Origin: Alphaproteobacteria bacterium
Lineage (GTDB): Bacteria; Pseudomonadota; Alphaproteobacteria; Micropepsales; Micropepsaceae
DNA length: 37,842 nt
Direction of reading: 5' to 3'
Assembly: GCA_016124635.1 (NCBI GenBank)
Contig: WGNJ01000034.1
Span: forward strand, 1-37,842
A model generated the notes under the pieces. That model searched no databases. It worked only from the letters and a program-made list of their open reading frames with translations, and was not told the DNA's origin. Shown piece after piece: positions 22,462 to 30,081 of this stretch. The first letter of the stretch is position 1; each line of letters starts with the position of its first letter. Both the position numbers and the translations under genes were made by a program.

Positions 22462-23601
22462 ATGGCAAGCCTCCCCACAAAAACCTTCACCCAACTGCTT
22501 CAAGGACAGGTCGCCGCGATACAAGCGAGCGCCGCCGGCCTTATCGACTTTTCGGTTGGCTCGGTGCTGCGCGGCATTATCGAAGCGGTCGCGCAAGTCG
22601 TACTTTGGCTGCAAGGGCTCATCCTCCAGCTGCTGAGCTCGACGCGCGCGGCGACCGCCGCCGGCGCCGATCTTGACACGTGGATGGCAGACTTCGGCGT
22701 GGCGCGGCTCGCAGCCGCGGCCGCTGCAGGGACCGTGACGTTCACACGCTTCACGACCACGCAGCAGGGTCTGGTGCCGGCAGGGTCGAAGGTGGAGACG
22801 GCGGACGGGACGCAGGTCTACAGCGTCGCGATCGACACGACGAACGTGAACTGGAACGCGGCGCTCAACGGCTATGTGCTCGGCATCGGCGTCGCGTCGA
22901 TCGACCTGCCCGTCACAGCGGACACCGCCGGCGCCGCCGGCAATGCGGCACCGGGCGCCGTGACGGTGATCTTCTCCGCGATCTCAGGCATCGACACCGT
23001 GACGAACGCGCTCGCGTTCTCAGGTGGGCAGGACCAAGAGACGGACGCGGCGTTTCGCGTGCGCTTCGTCGCCTACATCGCCAGCCTCTCGAAAGCGACC
23101 GTCGGCGCGATCAAATATGCGCTCACATCGCTGCAATCCGGCGTTTCCTGCACCGTCACCGAAAACTTCACTTACGCCGGCGTTGCGCAAAACGGCCATT
23201 TCTCGGTGATCGTGGATGACGGCACCGGCGCACCATCGTCCGGCTTCCTGGCGACCGCTTACGCCGCCGTCGATGACGTGCGGCCAGTGAGCTCGAGCTT
23301 TGAGGTGAACGGTCCCACGCTCGTCACGGCGGCTATCGGCATGACGCTCAGCGTCGCCGCCGGCTACGACAAGACGGCGACCGGCGTGCTCGTGAACGCG
23401 GCCATCGTGGCCTACGTCAACTCGCTCGGCCTCGGTGTGACGCTGCCCTACACGCGGCTTGCGCAGATCGCCTACGACGCTTCGCCCGGCGTTGCCAACG
23501 TCACCGCCGTCACGTTGCAGGCCGGCACCGCCGATCTCACGGCGACCGCGGCTGAAGTGATCAAAACATCAACCGGAAACGTGACAATCGCGACGCCATG
23601 A
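22462..23601 (+). CDS. Baseplate J-like protein (gpJ/Mu gp47)
   Basis: 379 residues. N-terminus Q-L-L-Q-G-Q-V-A-A-I-Q then I-D-F-S-V-G-S-V-L-R-G-I-I-E-A-V-A is typical of gpJ. The centre has A-G-A-A-G-N-A-A-P-G-A-V, the next-most conserved segment, then G-G-Q-D-Q-E-T-D-A-A-F-R-V-R-F. The C-terminus ends in a beta-rich A-T-A-A-E-V-I-K. gpJ forms the wedge ring with gp25 and gpI/gp48. It overlaps the next start as ATGA. Confidence 0.9.
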   Translation: MASLPTKTFTQLLQGQVAAIQASAAGLIDFSVGSVLRGIIEAVAQVVLWLQGLILQLLSSTRAATAAGADLDTWMADFGVARLAAAAAAGTVTFTRFTTTQQGLVPAGSKVETADGTQVYSVAIDTTNVNWNAALNGYVLGIGVASIDLPVTADTAGAAGNAAPGAVTVIFSAISGIDTVTNALAFSGGQDQETDAAFRVRFVAYIASLSKATVGAIKYALTSLQSGVSCTVTENFTYAGVAQNGHFSVIVDDGTGAPSSGFLATAYAAVDDVRPVSSSFEVNGPTLVTAAIGMTLSVAAGYDKTATGVLVNAAIVAYVNSLGLGVTLPYTRLAQIAYDASPGVANVTAVTLQAGTADLTATAAEVIKTSTGNVTIATP

Positions 23602-24269
23602 GCACCGGCGACCAAGCCGACATTTTTTCGCGCATCAAGCGATTGCTGCCGCCGTGGTTTGGGCAGGACGCATCAGCGACGCCCGTGCTCGACGCGCTGC
23701 TGCAGGCCTATTCCTGGGCGCTGGCGTTCTTCTTCACGCTCTACACCTACGCCAAGCTGCAGACGCGGATCATGACCGCAACGGACGGCTGGCTCGATCT
23801 CATAAGCGCCGACTTTTTTGGAGCGGCGCTCCTTCGCGCGGCCAACCAGAGCGACGACAGCTACCGCGCGCGAATCATCGCCAACCTGTTTCGCGAGCGA
23901 GGGACGCGCAAGGCGATCGTGCTCGTGCTCGAGCAGCTGACCGGACGCACGCCGACGATATTCGAGTTCCTGCGGCCGGCGGATACGGGCGGCTACAGCA
24001 CGGGCGGCGTCGGTTATGGCGCCGGCGGCGGCTACGGCAGTTTCGCGATGGCCTATCAAGCCTTCGTAGACGCTTTCAGGCCCATGAACAGCGGCATCCC
24101 GAACGTCAACGGCTACGGCGAGCCGGCGGGCGGCTACTCGGCAGCAAGCCAGGCCTCCTACGTGTCGCTCAGCCAGATCATCGGGAACGTGACGGACGCA
24201 GACATCTACGCGGCAATCGAGGCAGTGCGACCGGCTGCTGTGACGGTTTGGGTCAAGATTTCAAGCTGA
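23598..24269 (+). CDS. Baseplate wedge protein of the gp48/tail protein I type
   Basis: 223 residues. Follows gpJ, the Mu gp48 or P2 gpI slot. Helical N-terminus (I-K-R-L-L-P-P-W-F-G then V-L-D-A-L-L-Q-A-Y), then D-G-W-L-D-L-I-S-A-D-F-F, then S-Y-R-A-R-I-I-A-N-L-F-R-E-R-G-T-R and K-A-I-V-L-V-L. This D-x-x-Y-R-x-R pattern is common to gpI/gp48-like proteins. A Gly/Tyr-rich stretch (residues ~133-150) may be a flexible link toward the fibre network. Confidence 0.72.
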   Translation: MSTGDQADIFSRIKRLLPPWFGQDASATPVLDALLQAYSWALAFFFTLYTYAKLQTRIMTATDGWLDLISADFFGAALLRAANQSDDSYRARIIANLFRERGTRKAIVLVLEQLTGRTPTIFEFLRPADTGGYSTGGVGYGAGGGYGSFAMAYQAFVDAFRPMNSGIPNVNGYGEPAGGYSAASQASYVSLSQIIGNVTDADIYAAIEAVRPAAVTVWVKISS

Positions 24270-24285
24270 GGCGGGAGAACGCAGA

Positions 24286-26244
24286 GTGGATCGCATCTTC
24301 ACCTACCCCGGCCAGATCCCGCTCGAAACTGACGTCCTAAACACCAACCGCTATGCGATGGAAGCGCTCGGCCGCTTCATCGACGCGATCCTGGGCACGA
24401 CCACGCTGGTCAACGGCTTGGTGGTCGCGCCGAACGCGCCGGCCGCGCTGAACGTGGTCTGCGGCAACGGCGAGGTCTACGCGCTCGAGAACCTGGACTC
24501 GACGGCCTACTCATCGCTCGCCGCCGATACCACTGCCGATCACCAGATTATCAAGCAGGGCATCCTGCGCGATCCGGTGACGCTCGCGACCGCGGCGCCG
24601 GCGACGCCCGGCAACTCGATCAACTATCTCATCCAGGTCGCGTTTCAGGAGACGGACGGCGGTTCGACCGTTCTGCCCTACTACAACTCGGCTGATCCCA
24701 GCGTCGCCTTCAGCGGGCCAGCTGGCGCCGGAACGCCGAACTATACGGTTCGCCAAGCCAAGGCGAACGTCACCGTCAAGGCCGGCACCTCAGCACCAAC
24801 CGGAACGCAGACGACGCCGGCACCGGATGCGGGCTTCGTTGGCCTTGCGGTCGTCACGGTTGCCAACGGGCAATCGACCGTCACCGCCGGCGACATCGCG
24901 CTCTACTCGCCCACGAGCTACATCAGCGAGACGTTGACGCAGAAGATCTCGCAGGCGACCGGCGACCTTCGCTACCTGCAGATCACCGCGGCGCAGGGCA
25001 ACACCGCTGCGTTCTTCGGCACTGCCGGCGGCGGACCGACCGCCTACACCGGCTCGTTGACGCCGGCGATCGCGGCCTACGTTGACGGCATGGTCGTCAC
25101 CGGCGACTTCAGCGCGACCAACTCGGGCACCGGACCGACGCTCAATCTCAACTCGCTCGGCGCGAAGGTGATCTTCCAGCCGGACGGCACAACCCAGCTG
25201 CCGGCCTCGACATTGCCGCTGAACGCTCAGCTTATGTACCGCTCGGCAATCAACGCGGGCGCCGGCGGTTGGGTTTTGCTGGGCGTGCCGCCAGCTGCGA
25301 GCACGACGCTCGCCGGCATCACGCGCTATGCAACGAACGCCGAAGCGCAGGCCGGCACAGTTACCGCCGCGGCCGTCACGCCGGCGGCGCTCTCGGCAGC
25401 GCTGCAGCAAAGCGCTTCGATGTGGTCTGCGTCCGGCCTTGTCATCCACAACAACACGAGCACGCCGCTCACGCAGATCGACGTCTCCGCCGATCGCATC
25501 ACGATGCTGGATGCGAATGGCAAGCCTTACACCGTCTCGAATTTCAGCCACACGATCAACGCCGCGCTGAACGGTGCGATCGACCGTCTCGACACCGGCT
25601 CGCTCGCGAACAACACATGCTATGACGTCTGGGCGATCGCCAAGTCTGACGGCACCGGCGTCGGCGCCGTGCTTTCGCTCGCTGCAAATGCAACCAACAA
25701 CTTCGCAGGTGCCACGACCATCGCGACGCTGAATGCGATGGGCTACACCGGCGGCTTCTATATGCGTCTCGGCACGGTGATCACCGGCGGCGCTTCAACG
25801 TTCCGCGGGACGTTGCAGGTCGGCAAGGACGTGTTCTGCACGATCTTTGGTGCGAGCACCGCACTTCCGCTGATCATCAGCGGTAATACAGGTTCGCCAA
25901 CGACGCCGACATGGACCGGAACGACGGTGCGTGCCAACAGCGGCATCGCGGGAGCAATGGTGCCCGCGAAGGCGCGGCGCATCAAAGTTTGTCTCGTCTT
26001 CACAAACATCGGCACCAGCACGTCAGTCATCGCAGCACCGAATAATAGCTATGGCCCCTCAACGTCGCTCGCGAACCCGCCGCCGATGTTTTGGAGCACG
26101 AACAACACATCGCAGACCGATGGCAACACGAACGACGAATGGGGGCTTGAGAGCGATAGCGTCTACTACGCCGCCTCGGCCGGCGCGGCTGGCAACGTGG
26201 GCCTGTTCTGCAAGGGCTGGATCGAACCAGTGAACGCGAGCTAA
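24286..26244 (+). CDS. Tail fibre protein
   Basis: 652 residues from GTG, with GGGAG upstream. The N-terminal ~200 residues (T-Y-P-G-Q-I-P-L-E-T-D then N-R-Y-A-M-E-A-L-G then T-A-Y-S-S-L-A-A-D) form the baseplate-attachment module of a recognisable phage fibre family. Near residue 345-375, A-A-S-T-T-L-A-G-I-T-R-Y-A-T-N then A-V-T-P-A-A-L is the common fibre linker repeat. The C-terminal ~280 residues form a beta-rich tip rich in Asn, Ser and Thr with probable receptor-binding function. The tip is unlike any I can name. Confidence 0.82.
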   Translation: MDRIFTYPGQIPLETDVLNTNRYAMEALGRFIDAILGTTTLVNGLVVAPNAPAALNVVCGNGEVYALENLDSTAYSSLAADTTADHQIIKQGILRDPVTLATAAPATPGNSINYLIQVAFQETDGGSTVLPYYNSADPSVAFSGPAGAGTPNYTVRQAKANVTVKAGTSAPTGTQTTPAPDAGFVGLAVVTVANGQSTVTAGDIALYSPTSYISETLTQKISQATGDLRYLQITAAQGNTAAFFGTAGGGPTAYTGSLTPAIAAYVDGMVVTGDFSATNSGTGPTLNLNSLGAKVIFQPDGTTQLPASTLPLNAQLMYRSAINAGAGGWVLLGVPPAASTTLAGITRYATNAEAQAGTVTAAAVTPAALSAALQQSASMWSASGLVIHNNTSTPLTQIDVSADRITMLDANGKPYTVSNFSHTINAALNGAIDRLDTGSLANNTCYDVWAIAKSDGTGVGAVLSLAANATNNFAGATTIATLNAMGYTGGFYMRLGTVITGGASTFRGTLQVGKDVFCTIFGASTALPLIISGNTGSPTTPTWTGTTVRANSGIAGAMVPAKARRIKVCLVFTNIGTSTSVIAAPNNSYGPSTSLANPPPMFWSTNNTSQTDGNTNDEWGLESDSVYYAASAGAAGNVGLFCKGWIEPVNAS

Positions 26245-26258
26245 CGGAGAGAGACGAA

Positions 26259-26576
26259 ATGACGGGCACACCCGTAGGCCTGAGCGGCGAACCGATCCCG
26301 GTTTTGAAACCGCTCGGCTATCAGCAGATCGTCGGCCTTGCCGCGGCGACTGCGCTCACAGTTCCCGCCGGCGCGACCTATGCGGTCGTCGTCGCTGAGG
26401 GGCAAGCGGTTCGCTATCGCGCGGATGGCACCAACCCGACAGCGGCCATCGGCCAACCGATCGCGGTGGGCGTGTCGACTGTCTTCCGCATGACCAATGC
26501 GGATCTCGTCGCACTCAAGTTCATTCAACAGAGCGCCACGGCGACGTTGAACATCGACTACTACGTTGACGCTTAG
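26259..26576 (+). CDS. Small beta-sandwich virion protein
   Basis: 105 residues. A common kind of small phage protein containing V-P-A-G-A-T-Y-A-V-V-V-A-E-G-Q-A-V-R-Y-R then D-G-T-N-P-T and ending L-K-F-I-Q-Q-S-A-T-A-T-L-N-I-D-Y-Y. The pattern predicts a compact beta sandwich, probably a fibre-associated or decoration protein. A GGAGAGAGA site precedes the ATG. It lies between the tail fibre and a larger structural gene. Exact virion location unknown. Confidence 0.6.
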   Translation: MTGTPVGLSGEPIPVLKPLGYQQIVGLAAATALTVPAGATYAVVVAEGQAVRYRADGTNPTAAIGQPIAVGVSTVFRMTNADLVALKFIQQSATATLNIDYYVDA

Positions 26577-26626
26577 GAGCGTCAGGGGACCACGGGGCAA
26601 CACCAAACTTCTGAGGGACTGACATC

Positions 26627-27658
26627 ATGAGCGTTCTTGAAAGCGACGTCGAATTCTACGGCAGCGCGAATATGCCGGATGTCGACGGTGCGACCACCGG
26701 CGGCGCTCTCGACACGACCAAGTTGATCTTCTTCAACGACATCACGCCGACAGGGACGTGCGATTACGTCTCCTCGAGCGCGTCGGACACCGCGGCGATC
26801 TTGACGGCCACGGGACGCGACGGGACCGGCGTCATTCAGACCGAAGCGAAGACGCTTACCGGCACAACCGTTGTCGCCGGCGCGCAGTCGTTCGAGCGTC
26901 TGCTTAAGGGCGTCGCGACTGGCACCGCGGCAGTCGGTGACGTCGCGATCCTCTCGCACACGAAGGTCATCAGCGCGCACACCGCGCAAGCCGGCGCAGC
27001 TGCGTCGGGTGCGGTTGCAGCGAGCATCACTCTGCAGGCTGGCGACGGCGCGTCGGTTGCGGTCGGTCAGATCATCCGCATCACCAACAACCTGCCCGTT
27101 GGCGTCAACTTCCAGCTGAAGCGGATCATCCGCATCAGCGGCGACATCGCCTACGTCAACGGCGCCTGGTCGACGGTGCCGACGAGCTCGAGCACCTACG
27201 ACATCCATCAAGGGATGTTGTTCGAGAAGACGCCGAACATCGTCAAGGAGATCCGCCGGCCGTTCTACAACGTGGCGTCGGACTTCCCAGGCGGCTCGAC
27301 GCGCATCTTCTATGAAAAGATTTTCGCGGTGAACAACAACACCGCGACCGCGCTCACCGCGGCGTTGATCATCAAGCAGGTCGATCCATCGAGCGGCACG
27401 CTGGACTTCGCGCTCTGCACCGCGCTCAACGACACGGCGACAGCCGCGAACCGGCAGACCGCGCCAACCGGCGTCGGCTCGTACTCCTCGGGCGTGGCAC
27501 CGCAGACGATCGCCGTCCCGGCGCCGCAGAACCTGCCAAGCGGTGCGGCACCGAACGCCGCCGGCGCACAGGGCGTCTGGTTGAGGCTAACGCTTACCGC
27601 TGGTCTCGCTGCGGCCAAGACGACCTTCACGATGCGGGCTACGGGGCAAACGACCTAG
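26627..27658 (+). CDS. Virion/fibre-region structural protein
   Basis: 343 residues, GAGGGA upstream. Ala/Thr/Gly-rich and beta-rich with no membrane segment. Segments such as Y-G-S-A-N-M-P-D-V-D-G-A-T-T-G-G-A-L, then F-E-R-L-L-K-G-V and R-I-F-Y-E-K-I-F-A-V-N-N-N-T occur in phage proteins encoded with fibres. The last ~60 residues look like a lectin-like beta domain. A tail-tip or fibre-network structural role is likely from context; no enzyme motif is visible. Confidence 0.55.
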   Translation: MSVLESDVEFYGSANMPDVDGATTGGALDTTKLIFFNDITPTGTCDYVSSSASDTAAILTATGRDGTGVIQTEAKTLTGTTVVAGAQSFERLLKGVATGTAAVGDVAILSHTKVISAHTAQAGAAASGAVAASITLQAGDGASVAVGQIIRITNNLPVGVNFQLKRIIRISGDIAYVNGAWSTVPTSSSTYDIHQGMLFEKTPNIVKEIRRPFYNVASDFPGGSTRIFYEKIFAVNNNTATALTAALIIKQVDPSSGTLDFALCTALNDTATAANRQTAPTGVGSYSSGVAPQTIAVPAPQNLPSGAAPNAAGAQGVWLRLTLTAGLAAAKTTFTMRATGQTT

Positions 27659-27661
27659 AAC

Positions 27662-28075
27662 ATGGCGTCCTACGTCTACGAGATCGCGACCGGCAAGCTG
27701 GTCAGCTATAGCCCATCCGATACTGTTGCGTCGGACGAAGTGCTGGCGAGCTACGGTCGCGCAGCGGCGCGTGATCTGCCGGCGTTGGATGACACGCACG
27801 CTTGGGACGAAGCGACGCATACGGTGATCGTCGTGCCGGCGCCGGTTCGTCCACGCATGGTGTCGACGTTCGCGTTCATCGGGGCGTTCACGGCTGCCGA
27901 GTTCAAGGCGATCCGCTCGAGCACCGACGACCAGATGCAGCATTTGCTCTACATGCTCGAGCGCACGAGCGAAGTGGACATGAACGGCGCGACGCTGCAG
28001 CAGGGCCTCGCCTATGCCGTCGCACTCAACCTCATCACGCAAGCGCGCGCCGATGAAATCGGGGCGATCTCGTGA
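27662..28075 (+). CDS. Fibre-region protein of unknown function
   Basis: 137 residues. N-terminal Y-V-Y-E-I-A-T-G-K-L-V-S-Y and acidic D-D-T-H-A-W-D-E-A-T-H-T resemble the short beta start of fibre assembly or fibre-associated proteins. The C-terminal half is helical: F-T-A-A-E-F-K-A-I-R-S-S, then M-Q-H-L-L-Y-M-L-E-R-T. A chaperone for fibre folding is one possibility and a structural part another. The stop overlaps the next start as GTGA. Confidence 0.5.
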   Translation: MASYVYEIATGKLVSYSPSDTVASDEVLASYGRAAARDLPALDDTHAWDEATHTVIVVPAPVRPRMVSTFAFIGAFTAAEFKAIRSSTDDQMQHLLYMLERTSEVDMNGATLQQGLAYAVALNLITQARADEIGAIS

Positions 28076-28407
28076 GCGTTAGCGTTGTCGACAGCAACTC
28101 GCAGACGGCGACAATCGGCACTGAGCACACGCTTTCGACGCTGACCGGCGCCGGCGTTTACCAAGTAGTGATCGACCTCTCGAACATGGCCGGCGGCGCG
28201 ACACCGGACATCACCGAAGTGCGCCTCTACGGCAAAGCCCGCTCAACCGATACGGAGCGTCTGATCAAGTGTTGGTCATTCCAGGGCGTACAGAGCGAAG
28301 CGCTTTGGTTCTCGCCGCCGTTGATCTCACCGCACGACTACAAGGTGACGCTAAAGCAAATTCAGGGGACTGGACGCGCTTACCCGTGGGCGGTCTACGG
28401 AATATGA
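28072..28407 (+). CDS. Small fibre-accessory protein
   Basis: 111 residues from GTG. Beta-rich: Y-Q-V-V-I-D-L-S-N-M-A-G-G then E-V-R-L-Y-G-K-A-R-S, then T-L-K-Q-I-Q-G-T-G-R-A-Y-P-W. Phages with modular fibres often have a small protein of this kind upstream of the receptor-binding genes. No Cys pairs or membrane parts. Role inferred from context only. Confidence 0.5.
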   Translation: MSVSVVDSNSQTATIGTEHTLSTLTGAGVYQVVIDLSNMAGGATPDITEVRLYGKARSTDTERLIKCWSFQGVQSEALWFSPPLISPHDYKVTLKQIQGTGRAYPWAVYGI

Positions 28408-28414
28408 GGACGCG

Positions 28415-29242
28415 ATGTTCCTTCCTGAAAATTCTGTCTCGAGCCGCTTCGAAGTTTGGAATGATGGCGCCGGCTCCGCATCGCAGGGCACGACACTAAC
28501 CGCCGGCGTAGCGTCCTCAAAAGGATCGTGGGTGACGCTCAAGTCGAGCTCGTCATTCGATTGTGCCGGCTTTCAGATTAATATCGGCGCTCAAAGCGCT
28601 GGCGCAGATTGGAGCGTCGACATTGGGATTGATGACGGCGCCGGGAACGTCGCTATCCTTGTCCCGAACATCAGGCACACTGCATATTGGGCCGCCGGCG
28701 AGGGAACGTCGAATTACACATTCCCGGTGTTCGTTCCGAAGGGATCCAAGGTCGTCGCGCGCTGTGCGTCAAGTATGGGATCGACGCCGACTGTCCAGGT
28801 CATCGTTATCGGCCGCGGCAAAAATCCGGGCGGTCATCCGGGTTACTCTCGCGCTGTCGAAATCGCGCCGCAAAGTGCCGGCTACGGCGTCGTTATCGAT
28901 CCAGGCACTACGTCTCACACCAAGAGCGGATGGGTGCAGTGTTCTGCTTCGACGCCATATGACATCGACGCCGTTTATTTTGCTTGCGGCACCGATCTCT
29001 TGACGCCGAGTAGTTCGGTTCGCTGGCTATTGGATTTTGGTATCGGCGCGAGCGGGAGCGAGAATGTCTTTTTGTCCGACGTCCTGCTGCTGACAAACTC
29101 GAGCCGCGGCATGGAGTGTCAACACTTCGGACCATTCCCTTTCAGGATACCTAAAGGTTCGCGCATCGCGGTCCGCGCCCAATGCTCGGTAACGAATACC
29201 TTTCGCTTCATGGATGTGATGGCCGGAGGATTGGTTCTCTGA
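28415..29242 (+). CDS. Putative receptor-binding protein, paralogue A
   Basis: 275 residues with GAGG before the ATG. It consists of two copies of a ~125-residue beta domain. The first ends V-D-I-G-I-D-D-G-A-G-N-V-A then F-V-P-K-G-S-K-V-V-A-R-C; the second L-D-F-G-I-G-A-S-G-S-E-N then F-R-I-P-K-G-S-R-I-A-V-R. The halves are joined by H-P-G-Y-S-R-A-V. The next gene has the same design, so this is a duplicated pair. GC and codon bias are visibly lower than in the tail core. Surface adhesion is inferred from fibre-region position. Confidence 0.55.
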   Translation: MFLPENSVSSRFEVWNDGAGSASQGTTLTAGVASSKGSWVTLKSSSSFDCAGFQINIGAQSAGADWSVDIGIDDGAGNVAILVPNIRHTAYWAAGEGTSNYTFPVFVPKGSKVVARCASSMGSTPTVQVIVIGRGKNPGGHPGYSRAVEIAPQSAGYGVVIDPGTTSHTKSGWVQCSASTPYDIDAVYFACGTDLLTPSSSVRWLLDFGIGASGSENVFLSDVLLLTNSSRGMECQHFGPFPFRIPKGSRIAVRAQCSVTNTFRFMDVMAGGLVL

Positions 29243-30081
29243 TGTTTCAGCCATCGCGCCCATCGGATCGGATCGAGCTCTGCACGACCAATGCAACCGA
29301 GGGAAACACGAACACATCGCTCAGCTGCCAAGCGAGTGGCACCGCAAACGTCAAAGGTCCTTGGTCCGATATCGGAACCGCAAATTTCACCTATGAAGCG
29401 ATCGCGCTCAGCTTCACGCCGAAGCAGGCAAATTCGTGGCTGGTTGATCTCGGGATCAATGATGGTGCCGGGAACGTTGCCGTTATTTTGCAAGACCTAA
29501 ACGTTGATCTATCGGTCAATTCGAACGCGTTTTTGAATATTCATCTGCCGCTTCACATCCCGCGCGGGTCAACCATTTCCGCGCGCTGCGCATACAATGG
29601 CACATCGTCGACGTTTGGCATGTCGATCCAGCTTTGGGGCATGGCGGCCGGAATTCATGGGTTGCCCGGATACTCTCGCGCGGTGCCGCTGTATTCTCCA
29701 AGCTCGTCTCAGGGCGCCGCCATTGATCCAGGTGGCACCGCGAATACCGCAGGTTCTTGGGTCGAATTGGTCTCCAGTTGCTCTGATGAGATCGCTGCTA
29801 TCTTTGGAAGCATTGGACAAAACGGCGATACGGTTCGCGGTTCTACTGCGACTGCGATCATGGATCTTGCGATAGGAGCGGCGGGCTCGGAGGAGATGAT
29901 CTTCCCTAGCTTCTTTATGGGGTGGGGCGGCACGCTCGACGGTCCATTTCCGCCGCCACTGTTGGATCCGCAGGCCTGTTATATTCCAAAGGGCACGCGC
30001 ATCGCGGCGCGCGGCACATGCTCGGATAACACCGCCGGCGATCGGACCTGGTCGCTCTGCCTCATGGGCCTGGTGCGCTGA
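29242..30081 (+). CDS. Putative receptor-binding protein, paralogue B
   Basis: 279 residues from ATG 29242, overlapping the previous stop as TGATG; GGAGG lies upstream. It matches paralogue A in layout: V-D-L-G-I-N-D-G-A-G-N-V-A, then I-P-R-G-S-T-I-S-A-R-C, the linker L-P-G-Y-S-R-A-V, then M-D-L-A-I-G-A-A-G-S-E-E and Y-I-P-K-G-T-R-I-A-A-R. Loops between these conserved strands differ, as expected of variable binding surfaces. The two products could form a heteromeric tip or be alternative adhesins. Less GC-biased codons suggest transfer. Confidence 0.55.
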   Translation: MFQPSRPSDRIELCTTNATEGNTNTSLSCQASGTANVKGPWSDIGTANFTYEAIALSFTPKQANSWLVDLGINDGAGNVAVILQDLNVDLSVNSNAFLNIHLPLHIPRGSTISARCAYNGTSSTFGMSIQLWGMAAGIHGLPGYSRAVPLYSPSSSQGAAIDPGGTANTAGSWVELVSSCSDEIAAIFGSIGQNGDTVRGSTATAIMDLAIGAAGSEEMIFPSFFMGWGGTLDGPFPPPLLDPQACYIPKGTRIAARGTCSDNTAGDRTWSLCLMGLVR

